Assembly (NCBI RefSeq): GCF_001613165.1
Contig: NZ_BDBV01000024.1
Coordinates: 124,001 to 188,000 of the forward strand
Length of the DNA: 64,000 nucleotides
Reading direction: 5' to 3'
Source of the DNA: Nocardia mexicana NBRC 108244
GTDB taxonomy: Bacteria > Actinomycetota > Actinomycetes > Mycobacteriales > Mycobacteriaceae
This document shows positions 1 to 8,123 of the stretch, piece after piece. Every line of letters starts with the position of its first letter. Within the stretch, counting starts at the first letter, position 1. Made by a program: the position numbers and the translations under genes. The notes under the pieces are model-generated. The model was not told where the DNA came from, did not search any database, and was given only the letters and a program-made list of their open reading frames with translations.

Positions 1-321
1 GACATGCCGATCGTCGGCTGGGAGGGCATCCGCGAGACCGAGCAGGTGCTGCTGGCGGAGAGCCTGGCCGGTTGGACGGAGCGGTTCCCGGACGTGGCGG
101 TCGAACGAGTCGTGGTGTGCGACAGTCCCACTCGTGCCCTGCTGGCCAGATCCGAGGAGGCGCAGCTGCTGATAGTCGGCAGCCACGGCCGCGGCGGTTT
201 CCCCGGCATGGTGCTCGGGTCGACGAGTACGGCGCTGCTGCACCTGGCGCACTGCCCGACGCTCGTGGTGCCCAGCAGCGCGACGCACACCGCCCCGGCG
301 GCGCGTGCCGCGAGCGCATAG
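1..321 (+). CDS. Universal stress protein, C-terminal fragment (cut by left window edge)
   Basis: Only the last ~106 codons are in the window; the open frame runs into the left edge, so the start lies outside. The visible part is the end of a UspA domain: a GSHGRGGF segment followed by LGSTSTALL, the phosphate and ribose-binding loop of ATP-binding USPs, and a final CPTLVVP strand. Actinobacterial tandem USPs are about 300 residues, so this should be the second domain of such a protein. It closely resembles the end of the USP at 19156-20082 and stands first in a row of dormancy-type genes. The ATP-binding role is family knowledge; the biological function is unknown. Confidence 0.9.
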   Translation, partial: DMPIVGWEGIRETEQVLLAESLAGWTERFPDVAVERVVVCDSPTRALLARSEEAQLLIVGSHGRGGFPGMVLGSTSTALLHLAHCPTLVVPSSATHTAPAARAASA

Positions 322-430
322 GCGGACCGCGGGCTCACCGGCCCGGCACGGATGACGTTCGCGTCGCCGTGCCGGACCCACCGTCCGCTGGTGGCGGGCG
401 TTCGCGCTATCGCGTGCGAGAGGAGTTTCG

Positions 431-1357
431 ATGGCAACCCAGCGAACCGATGTGCATCATCTCGCGGACGCGGCAGTCGTTGTCGGAGTGGACGGTTCGG
501 TGGCGGCCGACACCGCGCTGGACTGGGCTGCCGATATCGCCGTATGTCGTGACCGGGCACTGCGCATCGTGCACGGCTACGACACGGTGGGCCTGCGGCG
601 GGTGCGGGATCGGCACGGTGACCGCGTGGCGCCGATGCTCGACGCGGCGCACTCACACGCGGCGGCACTGGTGGAACGGGCGGCGCAGCGCGTCCGCGCC
701 GCGGCACCGGGGGTCCGGGTGTCCTCGGAAGCCACGGAGTCCGGCGCGGCGGCGCTCCTGATTCGCGAGAGCGAAACGGCGTATCTGGTGGTGCTCGGCG
801 CGGAGGGGACGAGCGAGTTCCGGTCGCACCTGGGTTCGGTATTGCTGACGGTAGCCGCTCACGGGCACGGCGCCGTGGTGGTGGTGCGCACCGACCCGGC
901 CTCGGGAAACGCGGTGCACCGGCAGGGGCCCGTGGTCGTGGGTATCGATGGCAGCCCGGTGAGCGAGGCCGCGCTCGCGGCCGCATTCGAGGAGGCGTCC
1001 GAACGCGGAGCGGAACTGGTCGCCGTGCATGCCTGGAGCGATCTGGACCTCGGCTGGTTCGAGGGCGAGTCCGAGCTGCTCGTTCCGGTGCGGGATGCGG
1101 GCGAGACGCAGCGGGCCGTACTCGCCGAGCGGCTGGCCGGATGGCAGGAGATGTTCCCGGACGTCAGGGTGTCCCGGCGGATGTATGTTTCCGATCCCGT
1201 GCGCGCGTTGCAGCAATGGTCGGGGTCGGCGCGACTGCTCGTGGTCGGCAGCCGTGGCCGCGGCGGGTATCTCGGCACGCTGCTCGGGTCGACGTCGAAT
1301 TCGCTGGTGCAGCATGCCGAATGCCCCGTGATGGTGGTGCATCCACCGAGGTCGTAG
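431..1357 (+). CDS. Tandem universal stress protein (two UspA domains)
   Basis: A 308-residue soluble protein with two UspA domains. The first opens with VVVGVDGSVAADTAL (about residues 16-30) and the second with VVVGIDGSPVSEAAL (about 165-180) and closes with GSRGRGG and LLGSTSNSL, the ATP-binding signature. The first domain lacks the G-x2-G-x9-G(S/T) loop, so only the second is likely to bind ATP. An AGGAG stands about 5 bases before the ATG. Proteins of this type (Rv2005c, Rv1996, Rv2623) belong to the M. tuberculosis dormancy regulon, and the neighbours here fit that set. It is very similar to the protein at 16310-17236. Confidence 0.95.
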   Translation: MATQRTDVHHLADAAVVVGVDGSVAADTALDWAADIAVCRDRALRIVHGYDTVGLRRVRDRHGDRVAPMLDAAHSHAAALVERAAQRVRAAAPGVRVSSEATESGAAALLIRESETAYLVVLGAEGTSEFRSHLGSVLLTVAAHGHGAVVVVRTDPASGNAVHRQGPVVVGIDGSPVSEAALAAAFEEASERGAELVAVHAWSDLDLGWFEGESELLVPVRDAGETQRAVLAERLAGWQEMFPDVRVSRRMYVSDPVRALQQWSGSARLLVVGSRGRGGYLGTLLGSTSNSLVQHAECPVMVVHPPRS

Positions 1358-1388
1358 CCGGTGTAATCGGCATCACGCGGGAGAAGTT

Positions 1389-1400
1389 GGACAAGTGACC
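1389..1400. promoter_or_regulatory. Candidate DosR box
   Basis: GGACAAGTGACC fits the GGAC-N4-GNCC core of DosR/DevR boxes and lies 89 bases before the chosen start of the downstream oxidase-like gene. It lacks the flanking G and C of the full consensus, so it is a weaker match than the sites at 4637 and 9224. Confidence 0.4.
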
Positions 1401-1488
1401 TTCTTCTCTGTGCGTGGTGCCGGGCGAGTGCTGGAATTGGCGGTTGGAAGTTGCAGGACGGTTCCTCGAATCAGAGAAAGGGTGTCAC

Positions 1489-2004
1489 GTGGGTTCGTTC
1501 GGATCAGGCTCCGCCGGAGCGGACCCGGTCTCGGTGGTGTATTCCGACGACGGGTCCGAGGGATCGGTGGTTCCTCGTGCGGTGGTGCAACTCGGCCGGG
1601 CCGAGGCCATGCGATTGCTGGCCGATGCTCCGTTCGGGCGGGTCGTGTTCACGCGCGACGCGCTGCCCGCCATCCGGCCGGTCAACCACTGCCTGGACGG
1701 CGAGGAGATCATCGTCCGCACCCGCCTGACCTCGCGGCTGACCGATACCGTGCGCTCCGACCCCGCGGTGGTCGTCGCCTACGAGGTCGACGATATCGAT
1801 CCGGTCCGTCATATCGGCTGGTCGGTCGTGGTGACCGGCTTGGCTCGACCGGTCACCGATCCCGACCGGATCGCCCGATACGAGCGGGAGCTGCGGCCGT
1901 GGACCGATACGGTCATGGACGCCGTCATCGCGATCGAGCCCACCCTCGTCACCGGCGTGCGCCTGGTGGAGAAGGACGTCGCGGCCGACAGGCTCGCTTC
2001 GTAG
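1489..2004 (+). CDS. Pyridoxamine 5'-phosphate oxidase-like (split-barrel flavin) protein
   Basis: A 171-residue protein of the PNPOx-like split-barrel superfamily, which bind FMN, F420 or related cofactors. The core runs from [18 protein letters not shown] through [11 protein letters not shown] to [12 protein letters not shown], the usual beta-barrel pattern of small PNPOx-like proteins. GTG at 1489 is chosen because AGAAAGGG lies just upstream; an earlier start at 1414 would add a segment with no family resemblance. The protein is strongly similar to 5502-5945, including long near-identical DNA around the DDIDPVR segment, so the two are duplicates. Rv3129, a DosR-regulon member, is of this type. 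The substrate is unknown. Confidence 0.85.
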   Translation: MGSFGSGSAGADPVSVVYSDDGSEGSVVPRAVVQLGRAEAMRLLADAPFGRVVFTRDALPAIRPVNHCLDGEEIIVRTRLTSRLTDTVRSDPAVVVAYEVDDIDPVRHIGWSVVVTGLARPVTDPDRIARYERELRPWTDTVMDAVIAIEPTLVTGVRLVEKDVAADRLAS

Positions 2005-2085
2005 GCGTCCGCTTGGGACTCCCGCGTGCTCCGATCGTGACCTACGGCCGTGCCGCCCGGTGCTCCGGCGCGCGATGCTTCGTCT

Positions 2086-3840
2086 ATGCGGAATGGAACC
2101 GGTGACGAGTCGGCCCCGGCGCGAGTGAGGTGGCTCCCGGGCCTCGCGCAGTTCCGCGGCTATCGGAGAGCATGGTTGCGGCCCGATGTGGTGGCGGGGG
2201 TGACCGTGGCCGCCTACCTGGTTCCACAGGTGATGGCCTACGCGACGGTCGCGGGGCTGCCACCGGTGGTCGGTCTGTGGGCGTGCCTGGGGCCGCTGGT
2301 GGTCTATGTGCTGCTGGGGACCTCTCGTCAGTTGTCGGTCGGGCCCGAATCGACGACGGCACTGCTGACCGCTGTGACGCTGGCGCCGCTGGCGATGGGG
2401 GACCCGCGGCGATACGCCGCGCTGGCGGCGGTGCTCGCGCTGCTGGTGGGAGCGATCTGCCTGGTCGCGGCGGTGGCTCGGCTGGGATTGCTGGCCGATC
2501 TGCTGTCGAAGCCGGTCCTGGTCGGGTACCTGGCGGGCACGGCGGGCATCATGATCGCCGGGCAACTGGAGCGGGTGACCGGCGTGCCGGTCACGGGGGA
2601 GACCATTCCCGCGCAGGTGCGGTCGTTCGCGCAGAATATCGCCGAGGTGCACTGGCCGACCGTCACCGTGGCCGCCGCCGTGCTGGTATGCCTGCTGGCA
2701 CTGGCCGTATGGATTCCACGGGCGCCGGGACCGCTGCTCGCGGTGCTGGGCGCCTCGCTGGTCGTCGCCTTGTTCTCGCTGCAGCACTACGGAATTCGGG
2801 TGGTCGGGTCGATACCCGCCGGACTGCCGGAACCCGGTGTCGACGGCGTCGCGATGTCCGACCTGACGCAGCTGGTGCTGCCCGCGGTGGGTATCGCCGT
2901 CGTCGCGTTCTCCGACAACGCGCTCACCGCACGGGCTTTCGCGGCTCGTCACCGCCGCCACGTCGACGCCAACACCGAACTCGCCGCGCTCGGAGCGACC
3001 AATGTGGCCGCCGGAGTGCTGCACGGCTTCCCCGTCAGCTGCAGCGGGAGCCGCACCACGATCGCGGATATCGCCGGGGCGCGGACGCAGCTCTATTCGG
3101 TCGTCACGGTGGTCGCCGTGCTGGCCGTATTGCTCGGGGCGCGAGGAGTTCTCGCGGTATTCCCCGCCGCCGCATTGGGCGCGCTGGTGGTGTACGCGGC
3201 ATGCCAGCTGGTCGATGTGGCGGAGTTCCGACGGATCGCGCGCTTCCGGCGCAGCGAGCTGGTGCTCGCCGTCGGTACCACGGCGGCGGTGCTCGGCTTG
3301 GGAGTGCTGTACGGTGTGCTGGTCGCGGTGGCCCTGTCGATTCTCGATCTGCTGCGGCGCGTGGCCCGCGCCCACGACGCCGTGCAGGGGTTCGTACCCG
3401 GACTGGCCGGAATGCACGATATCGACGACTACCCGAACGCGACACTCGTTGCGGGCCTGGTGGTTTACCGGTACGACGCCCCCCTGTGCTTCGCCAATGC
3501 CGAGGACTTCCGCCGCCGCGCCCTGGACGCCGTCGAGCTGTCCGCGCGGGAGCGGGGGCCCGTGCGGTGGTTCGTGCTCAACGCGGAGGCCAACGTCGAG
3601 GTCGATCTGACCGCCCTGGATGCCGTCGAGCAGCTGCGGGCCGAATTGACCGCGCGCGGAATCACTTTCGCGCTGGCGCGCGTGAAACAGGATCTGCGGG
3701 ACGCGCTGGATGCCGCCGGGCTGGTCGACCGGATCAGTCCGGAACTGCTGTTTCCCACCCTTCCGACGGCGTTGGCCGCCTACCGCCGGGAATCCGGGGA
3801 TTCCGGCGCGGGCCCCGACGATTCGAAACTAGGCACGTGA
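2086..3840 (+). CDS. SulP-family anion transporter with STAS domain
   Basis: About 584 residues. The N-terminal two thirds are hydrophobic with many transmembrane helices and start with the SulP pattern WLRPDVVAGVTVAAYLVPQ followed by MAYATVAGLPPVVGLWA. The C-terminal ~130 residues, from about LVVYRYDAPLCFANAE, form a cytoplasmic STAS domain. SulP proteins carry sulfate, bicarbonate or other anions; the substrate cannot be read from the sequence. ATG at 2086 gives the compact N-terminus; a GTG at 2050 is possible. It resembles mycobacterial Rv1739c, which sits beside dormancy-regulon genes. It converges on the response-regulator gene with an 11-base gap. Confidence 0.95.
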   Translation: MRNGTGDESAPARVRWLPGLAQFRGYRRAWLRPDVVAGVTVAAYLVPQVMAYATVAGLPPVVGLWACLGPLVVYVLLGTSRQLSVGPESTTALLTAVTLAPLAMGDPRRYAALAAVLALLVGAICLVAAVARLGLLADLLSKPVLVGYLAGTAGIMIAGQLERVTGVPVTGETIPAQVRSFAQNIAEVHWPTVTVAAAVLVCLLALAVWIPRAPGPLLAVLGASLVVALFSLQHYGIRVVGSIPAGLPEPGVDGVAMSDLTQLVLPAVGIAVVAFSDNALTARAFAARHRRHVDANTELAALGATNVAAGVLHGFPVSCSGSRTTIADIAGARTQLYSVVTVVAVLAVLLGARGVLAVFPAAALGALVVYAACQLVDVAEFRRIARFRRSELVLAVGTTAAVLGLGVLYGVLVAVALSILDLLRRVARAHDAVQGFVPGLAGMHDIDDYPNATLVAGLVVYRYDAPLCFANAEDFRRRALDAVELSARERGPVRWFVLNAEANVEVDLTALDAVEQLRAELTARGITFALARVKQDLRDALDAAGLVDRISPELLFPTLPTALAAYRRESGDSGAGPDDSKLGT

Positions 3841-3851
3841 ATCGGGGCGTA

Positions 3852-4499
3852 TCAAACCCGCCGCGACTGCCCGGTGTGCAGTTTCGACGCGTACACCGCG
3901 GCCTGGGTGCGGCGTTCCATGCCCAGTTTGGCCAGTAGCCGCGAGACGTAGTTCTTGACCGTCTTCTCCGCCAGGAACATGCGCTCGGCGATCTGGCGAT
4001 TGGTCAGGCCCTCGCCGAGCAGGTCCAGCAGTTTGCGTTCCTGTTCGGTGAGCGTCGCCAGGGGGCCTTCCGGCTGGGTGCCGCGGCGCAGCTGTTCCAT
4101 CAGCGCGGCCGCGGCCCGGTTGACCAGCAGCGATCGGCCGGCGCCGACGTCCTTGACGGCCTGGGCCAGTTCCATGCCCTTGACGTCCTTCACGACATAC
4201 CCGCTGGCACCGGCCAGGATCGCGTCGAGCATGGCCTGCTCGTCGGTGAAGGAGGTGAGGATCAGGCAGCGCAGGCCGTCCATCTTCGACAGCAGGTCGC
4301 GGCACAGCTCGATGCCGTTGCCGTCGGGCAGCCGCACATCGAGCACGGCCACGTCCGGGCGCATCGCCGGAATCCGGGCCAGGGCCTGCGAGACGTCACC
4401 CGCCTCGCCGACCACGGTCAGCTCCGGATCGCCCTCCAGCAGATCGGCCAAGCCGCGCCGGACGATCTCGTGGTCGTCGACCAGGAACACCTTGATCAT
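3852..4499 (-). CDS. dosR: DosR/DevR dormancy response regulator (NarL family)
   Basis: A 215-residue response regulator, nearly collinear with M. tuberculosis DosR (217 residues). The receiver domain has the acidic pair Asp8-Asp9, phospho-acceptor Asp54 in [11 protein letters not shown], Thr82 and Lys104, the numbering known for DosR. The C-terminal LuxR-type domain contains [20 protein letters not shown] and ends the recognition region with [10 protein letters not shown], as in DosR. ATG at 4497-4499 (MIKVFLVDD) matches the family start; a longer frame adds 23 unrelated residues. DosR is activated by the haem kinases DosS/DosT under hypoxia, NO or CO; neither kinase is in this window. A DosR-like box lies 135 bases upstream, between it and the divergent hibernation-factor gene. 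Confidence 0.95.
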   Translation of the reverse strand: MIKVFLVDDHEIVRRGLADLLEGDPELTVVGEAGDVSQALARIPAMRPDVAVLDVRLPDGNGIELCRDLLSKMDGLRCLILTSFTDEQAMLDAILAGASGYVVKDVKGMELAQAVKDVGAGRSLLVNRAAAALMEQLRRGTQPEGPLATLTEQERKLLDLLGEGLTNRQIAERMFLAEKTVKNYVSRLLAKLGMERRTQAAVYASKLHTGQSRRV

Positions 4500-4636
4500 G
4501 GGTTGGATTCCATTCCGCGTAGTAATTGCGATACCACCACCGTAGTCCGTTGAAGTGGTGCTGAGCATGGACGAAGGTCATCTTTCCCGGCCGGACCGTA
4601 GAAACGGCAATGGCCCGGCCGGAGCGGGAATTCATG

Positions 4637-4648
4637 GGACCTTCGGCC
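4637..4648. promoter_or_regulatory. Strong candidate DosR box between dosR and the hibernation-factor gene
   Basis: GGACCTTCGGCC, extended to GGGACCTTCGGCCCTA, agrees closely with the mycobacterial DosR consensus (GGGACTTTNGNCCC-type). It lies in the divergent intergenic region, 29 bases before the first ATG of the + gene and about 140 bases before dosR, so it could serve both. Confidence 0.75.
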
Positions 4649-4676
4649 CTACAGCGCCCGTTTCCGCGGTGATGAG

Positions 4677-5495
4677 ATGACCGCGATTGCTTGGGTTCGG
4701 GTGATGAAGGAAGTGGGTCGGTGTCGAGTGCTTACAGCTGAGCTGGGGTCGGAAATCGAGACAGCCTTCGATGGGCCGGTTCGCGGGGCCGCGGCCGTCG
4801 CTCGTATCGGGCGAGAGGTCCGCCGGGTACTGCGCCGCCACGACATCGAGGAGAAGGCGCGGTTGCGGGTGTCCGTCGCGCCGGGCAATCGGAAGGTGCT
4901 GCTGGTTCAAGTGAATACCCGTCATCGGGGAACACCGATGCGGATTCAGGTGAGCGGTCCGGCGGACTTCGCCGCCACCTTCGCGGCCGAGCGTCTCGAC
5001 CGGTCCCTCGGCCGTTCGTCGGGCGCGCGCGAGTCGCGGGTGTGGCCCGATCCGGCGCGCCCGCCGCTGGCCTCGGTGAGCGAGCGGCGTCCTGTCGTGC
5101 GCCGCAAGGAATGTGATCTGCGTGCCTGTTCTCCGGCCGAGGCCGCGCGGGTGATGGATGAGATGGATTACGACGCACATCTTTTCGTCGATGCCGAGAC
5201 CGGTGAGGACGCCGTGGTGCATTGGGCGGGGCCCGCGGGCGTGCGGCTGGCGCGGCAGTACTCGGTGCGACCGCCCACAGCGGCCGATCCCGGCTCGCTG
5301 ACCATGCATCCGAGTCCTGCGCTGCGCCTGACCGACGGCGAAGCCGCGAATCACCTGTGCCGCTATGGGTTACCGTTCGTGTTCTTCACCGAACCACGCA
5401 GTCACCGGGGCCGGTTGCTGCTGCGCCGGTACGACGGCGACCTCGCCCTGGTCGTGGCCGCGCGTTCGCGCGGCCTCTCGCCGAGCGAACGGTAG
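4677..5495 (+). CDS. Ribosome hibernation-promoting factor-like protein (S30AE / Rv0079-type)
   Basis: About 272 residues. The N-terminal ~110 residues (GPVRGAAAVARIGREVRRVL, then ARLRVSVAPG and LLVQVNTRHRGTPMRIQ) resemble the S30AE fold that binds the 30S decoding site. The C-terminal half (RRKECDLRACSPAEAARVMDEMDYDAHLF) is the dimerising HPF-type tail with the DMDYDAHLF-like signature. Long HPFs form inactive 100S ribosomes or shield 70S ribosomes in dormancy; Rv0079 and MSMEG RafS are DosR-controlled relatives. The start is uncertain: ATG 4677 is first, but a promoter with a DosR box centred at 4643 would favour ATG 4704. It is followed after 6 bases by the flavin-protein gene, probably one operon. 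Confidence 0.8.
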   Translation: MTAIAWVRVMKEVGRCRVLTAELGSEIETAFDGPVRGAAAVARIGREVRRVLRRHDIEEKARLRVSVAPGNRKVLLVQVNTRHRGTPMRIQVSGPADFAATFAAERLDRSLGRSSGARESRVWPDPARPPLASVSERRPVVRRKECDLRACSPAEAARVMDEMDYDAHLFVDAETGEDAVVHWAGPAGVRLARQYSVRPPTAADPGSLTMHPSPALRLTDGEAANHLCRYGLPFVFFTEPRSHRGRLLLRRYDGDLALVVAARSRGLSPSER

Positions 5496-5501
5496 GGTCC
5501 C

Positions 5502-5945
5502 GTGACCGACACCACCGCCGGCGACCGAGCCGGACGTGTCCTGCTGGAACTGGATCGGGCCGAGTCGCTGCGGCTGCTGGCCGGTGTCCCGGTGGGCCGG
5601 GTCGTGTTCACCCGCAACGCGCTACCCGATATCCGCCCGGTGAACCATCTCGTCGACGACGACGGCACCATCGTGGTGCGGACCCGGATCACGGCTCGGT
5701 TCACCTCCGCGATCCGGGGCAATTCTCCCGTGGTGGTGGCCTACGAGGCCGACGATATCGACCCGGTCCGGCGGGTCGGCTGGTCGGTCGTGGTGACCGG
5801 ATTCGCCCGCCCCGTCACCGATCGCGACCGGATCGCCCGCTACGAGGGACTGCTGCATTCGTGGGTCGACAAGGTGATGGACACCGTGATCGCGATCGAG
5901 CCCGAAATCGTGACGGGTATTCGCCTGGCCGAAAAGCGAACGTAG
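5502..5945 (+). CDS. Pyridoxamine 5'-phosphate oxidase-like protein, paralogue of 1489-2004
   Basis: 147 residues of the PNPOx-like split-barrel type: [30 protein letters not shown] and [21 protein letters not shown]. It matches the protein at 1489-2004 over its whole length but lacks that protein's ~20-residue N-terminal extension. GTG at 5502 follows TAGGG six bases upstream and begins 6 bases after the hibernation-factor gene, so the two are probably cotranscribed from the DosR-type promoter near 4643. The cofactor (FMN or F420) and substrate are not determined. Confidence 0.87.
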   Translation: MTDTTAGDRAGRVLLELDRAESLRLLAGVPVGRVVFTRNALPDIRPVNHLVDDDGTIVVRTRITARFTSAIRGNSPVVVAYEADDIDPVRRVGWSVVVTGFARPVTDRDRIARYEGLLHSWVDKVMDTVIAIEPEIVTGIRLAEKRT

Positions 5946-5969
5946 AGAAGCGATACCGCGTGCGCGCGA

Positions 5970-7457
5970 TCAGGATCGCACGCGCGGCCGGTCCCGGGAG
6001 GTCGGCGCGGGCATGCCGAGGTTCCAGGTGTGGACGGCCGTTCGGACGGTGTCTTCGAGAGGCCGGGTGGTGTCGAGCGTGACGGCCGTCGGCCAGGGGG
6101 CCTGGTCGGCGGCCATGGCGGCCGCGATGGCGGGTGATGCCTCGGATTCGCTGCCGGATCTGGCCACGATCCTGGCCGATGCCACCGATTGTGGTGCGGT
6201 GCAGCATAATTCGATCAGCTCCGCGCTGGTGTCGGCGGCCGTGTGTGCGGCGTGGCGACGCTCGTCGGCGTCTGTCCAGGCGGCGTCCAGGACGACGGAG
6301 CGACCGGCTTCCAGCAGGGTCTGGGCCTCGGCGCGCAGTACCGCGTACACCTGGGCCCGTGCGGCCGGGCTGTAGGCGCCGCTGTTGTACGAGCCGCTCG
6401 GTCCGGTCAGCACGCCCTGCGCCCGGCGACCCGCGCGAATGTGGTCGCTGGACAGCAGGATCGCGCCGGTCTGCTCCGCGAGTGCGCGCGCCACGGTGGA
6501 TTTCCCGGTGCCGGGGAGACCCCCGACGAGTGCCAGCCGGATTCTGCCCGCCTCGAGGTGCCGCAGTGCCAGTTCGACGTGCCGGGTGGCGTGCTCGGCG
6601 ACGCCCTCGGCGCCCTGCTGGTGCCGGATGCAGTTCACCTTGGCGCGCACCGCCGCTCGGTAGGCGATGTAGTGGTGCCGCAGCGAGACCGGGGCGGGGT
6701 CGGCCGTGACGGCGAGATACTCGTCGACGAGTCTGTCGGCGAGATCGGAGTAACCCAGGAACTCCAGATCCATAGCGAGGAACGCGATGTCGTCGAGGCG
6801 GTCGACGTGGCGCAGCTCGTCGTCGAAGTCCAGGCAGTCCAGGACGCGGAAGCCGTCGGGCAGTGCGAAGATGTCACCGGCGTGCAGATCCCCGTGCCCG
6901 TCGACGATGCGATCGGTCGCGATCCGCTTGTCGAACAACGGTTTCCGGCCGTCCAGATAACGACCCACCAGCACACGCATGCGTCGTACCCGCTCGGGCG
7001 CGACCGGTGGATCGGTCAGCCCGTGCAGCAGCGAGGACCAGCGTGCGCGCAGCGCGTCCACCGTCGCGGCGCGGTCGACGCCCGTGCCGCGATCGGCGCC
7101 GTCGTGGAACCGCGCGAGCATCCGTACCAGGGACGACAGTGTGTCGCCGGTCGTGTCCGGATCGGCGAGCACCGCCGACAGCCGCGCCGCGTCGGGCATG
7201 CGCCGCATGACCAGCACCGGCTCGCCGGGTCCGCCGGTGGGATCCGTCAGGCGCCCCACACCGAGATAGACGTCGGGCGACAGCCGTCGGTTCAGCTCCA
7301 GTTCCCGCGCGCACGCGTCCTCACGGCGCGCGAGGGTGCCGAAATCGAGGAAGTCGGTGACGACCGGCTTCTTCATCTTGTACGCGCGGTCGCCGCACAG
7401 CAGCACCAGCGCCGAGTGGGTCTCGTGGAGTAGGGCGAAGGGTTCGTCGGACGACAT
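5970..7457 (-). CDS. Rv2004c-like phosphotransferase plus P-loop kinase fusion
   Basis: 495 residues, close to mycobacterial Rv2004c (498). The first ~320 residues are an aminoglycoside/choline-kinase-like domain: KMKKPVVTDFLDFGTLARR near the N-terminus, the catalytic-loop equivalent HGDLHAGDIF and then VLDCLDFDDELRHVDRLDD. The last ~170 residues hold a zeta-toxin/gluconokinase-like P-loop ATPase with Walker A GLPGTGKSTVA and later LLSSDHIRAGRRAQG. Rv2004c is a DosR-regulon gene of unknown substrate. ATG at 7457 (MSSDEPFALLHETHSALVLL) is the family-like start; the upstream extension of the frame is spurious. Tandem DosR-like cores lie 38-70 bases upstream. Confidence 0.9.
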   Translation of the reverse strand: MSSDEPFALLHETHSALVLLCGDRAYKMKKPVVTDFLDFGTLARREDACARELELNRRLSPDVYLGVGRLTDPTGGPGEPVLVMRRMPDAARLSAVLADPDTTGDTLSSLVRMLARFHDGADRGTGVDRAATVDALRARWSSLLHGLTDPPVAPERVRRMRVLVGRYLDGRKPLFDKRIATDRIVDGHGDLHAGDIFALPDGFRVLDCLDFDDELRHVDRLDDIAFLAMDLEFLGYSDLADRLVDEYLAVTADPAPVSLRHHYIAYRAAVRAKVNCIRHQQGAEGVAEHATRHVELALRHLEAGRIRLALVGGLPGTGKSTVARALAEQTGAILLSSDHIRAGRRAQGVLTGPSGSYNSGAYSPAARAQVYAVLRAEAQTLLEAGRSVVLDAAWTDADERRHAAHTAADTSAELIELCCTAPQSVASARIVARSGSESEASPAIAAAMAADQAPWPTAVTLDTTRPLEDTVRTAVHTWNLGMPAPTSRDRPRVRS

Positions 7458-7494
7458 ATCACCAGTACACAGATCGGGGTCGGGGCCGCAGAGA

Positions 7495-7527
7495 TGCCGA
7501 ATGTCCTTTCGGCAGCGCCGGAGGTCA
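7495..7527 (-). promoter_or_regulatory. Tandem DosR-like boxes upstream of the Rv2004c-like gene
   Basis: On the minus strand GGACATTCGGCA (7495-7506) matches 11 of 12 positions implied by GGAC-N4-GNCC. A second weaker core, TGACCTCCGGCG (7516-7527), is centred 21 bp away, the two-helical-turn spacing seen at mycobacterial DosR promoters. The near core lies 38 bases before the ATG at 7457; the + gene at 7629 could share the region. Confidence 0.5.
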
Positions 7528-7628
7528 TCCGGCGTCCGCTGTTCTCGCCCTACCCATCCCGTGCGCTTGCATGCCCGTCCGGAAACGATCAGGATCGATA
7601 CCAGTTCTCGGTACGATCGGAGACGATC

Positions 7629-8099
7629 ATGCGATGGTATGCCGACTATCTGCGCTGGCTGTATCGCGGTGGTAGGCCGAATCTGTTTGCGAGAGTGCAG
7701 AATCGGGCCTCGGCGATGGTGTTCGCGCTCGGCGTGCTGCCGCATCGCGTCGCGGCTCTCGGCATCCGGGGTCGCCGTAGCGGCCGCGTCATCTGGTTCC
7801 CCATCGTGCTGACGGAGTTCGAAGGACACCGCTACGTCGTCTCGATGCTCGGCGAGCAGACGAACTGGGTCCGGAATCTGCGCGCTGCGGGCGGCCTGGC
7901 CGTACTTCGGCGCGGCCGCCGGGAAACGGTGCGGCTGACCGAGGTGGATCCGGCGTATCGCGCGCCGATTCTGTGGCACTACGTGCAGGTGGCTCCCGGT
8001 GCGAGACCGCACATCCCGGTGGGCCGCGACGCCGCACCGGCGGACTTCGAACGCATCGCGGCGGACTATCCGGTCTTCCGCGTCGATCCGCACCGGTGA
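7629..8099 (+). CDS. Nitroreductase / deazaflavin-dependent oxidoreductase (DDN-like)
   Basis: 156 residues. The sequence VFALGVLPHRVAALGIRGRRSGRVIWFPIV followed by YVVSMLGEQTNWVRNLRAAGGLAVL is the hallmark of the F420-dependent DDN/Rv3547-like nitroreductase family: a split-barrel fold whose tR(x)SG and GxxxxWVxNLxA segments contact the deazaflavin. These enzymes reduce quinones or nitro compounds. ATG at 7629 follows GGAG at a spacing of 7. It lies divergent from the Rv2004c-like gene and converges on the Acg-type nitroreductase with a 24-base gap. The substrate is not predictable. Confidence 0.85.
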   Translation: MRWYADYLRWLYRGGRPNLFARVQNRASAMVFALGVLPHRVAALGIRGRRSGRVIWFPIVLTEFEGHRYVVSMLGEQTNWVRNLRAAGGLAVLRRGRRETVRLTEVDPAYRAPILWHYVQVAPGARPHIPVGRDAAPADFERIAADYPVFRVDPHR

Positions 8100-8123
8100 C
8101 GCGCCGCGGTCGCCCGCGTCAGC

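Noticed and set aside
361..430. GGAC/GTCC palindrome before the first USP gene
   Set aside because: Half-sites have a 5-base instead of 4-base spacing, unlike DosR boxes.
1504..3417. A long frame on the minus strand opposite the oxidase-like and SulP genes
   Set aside because: Rich in Arg, His and Gln with no domain; it mirrors the GC3 bias of the real genes on the other strand.
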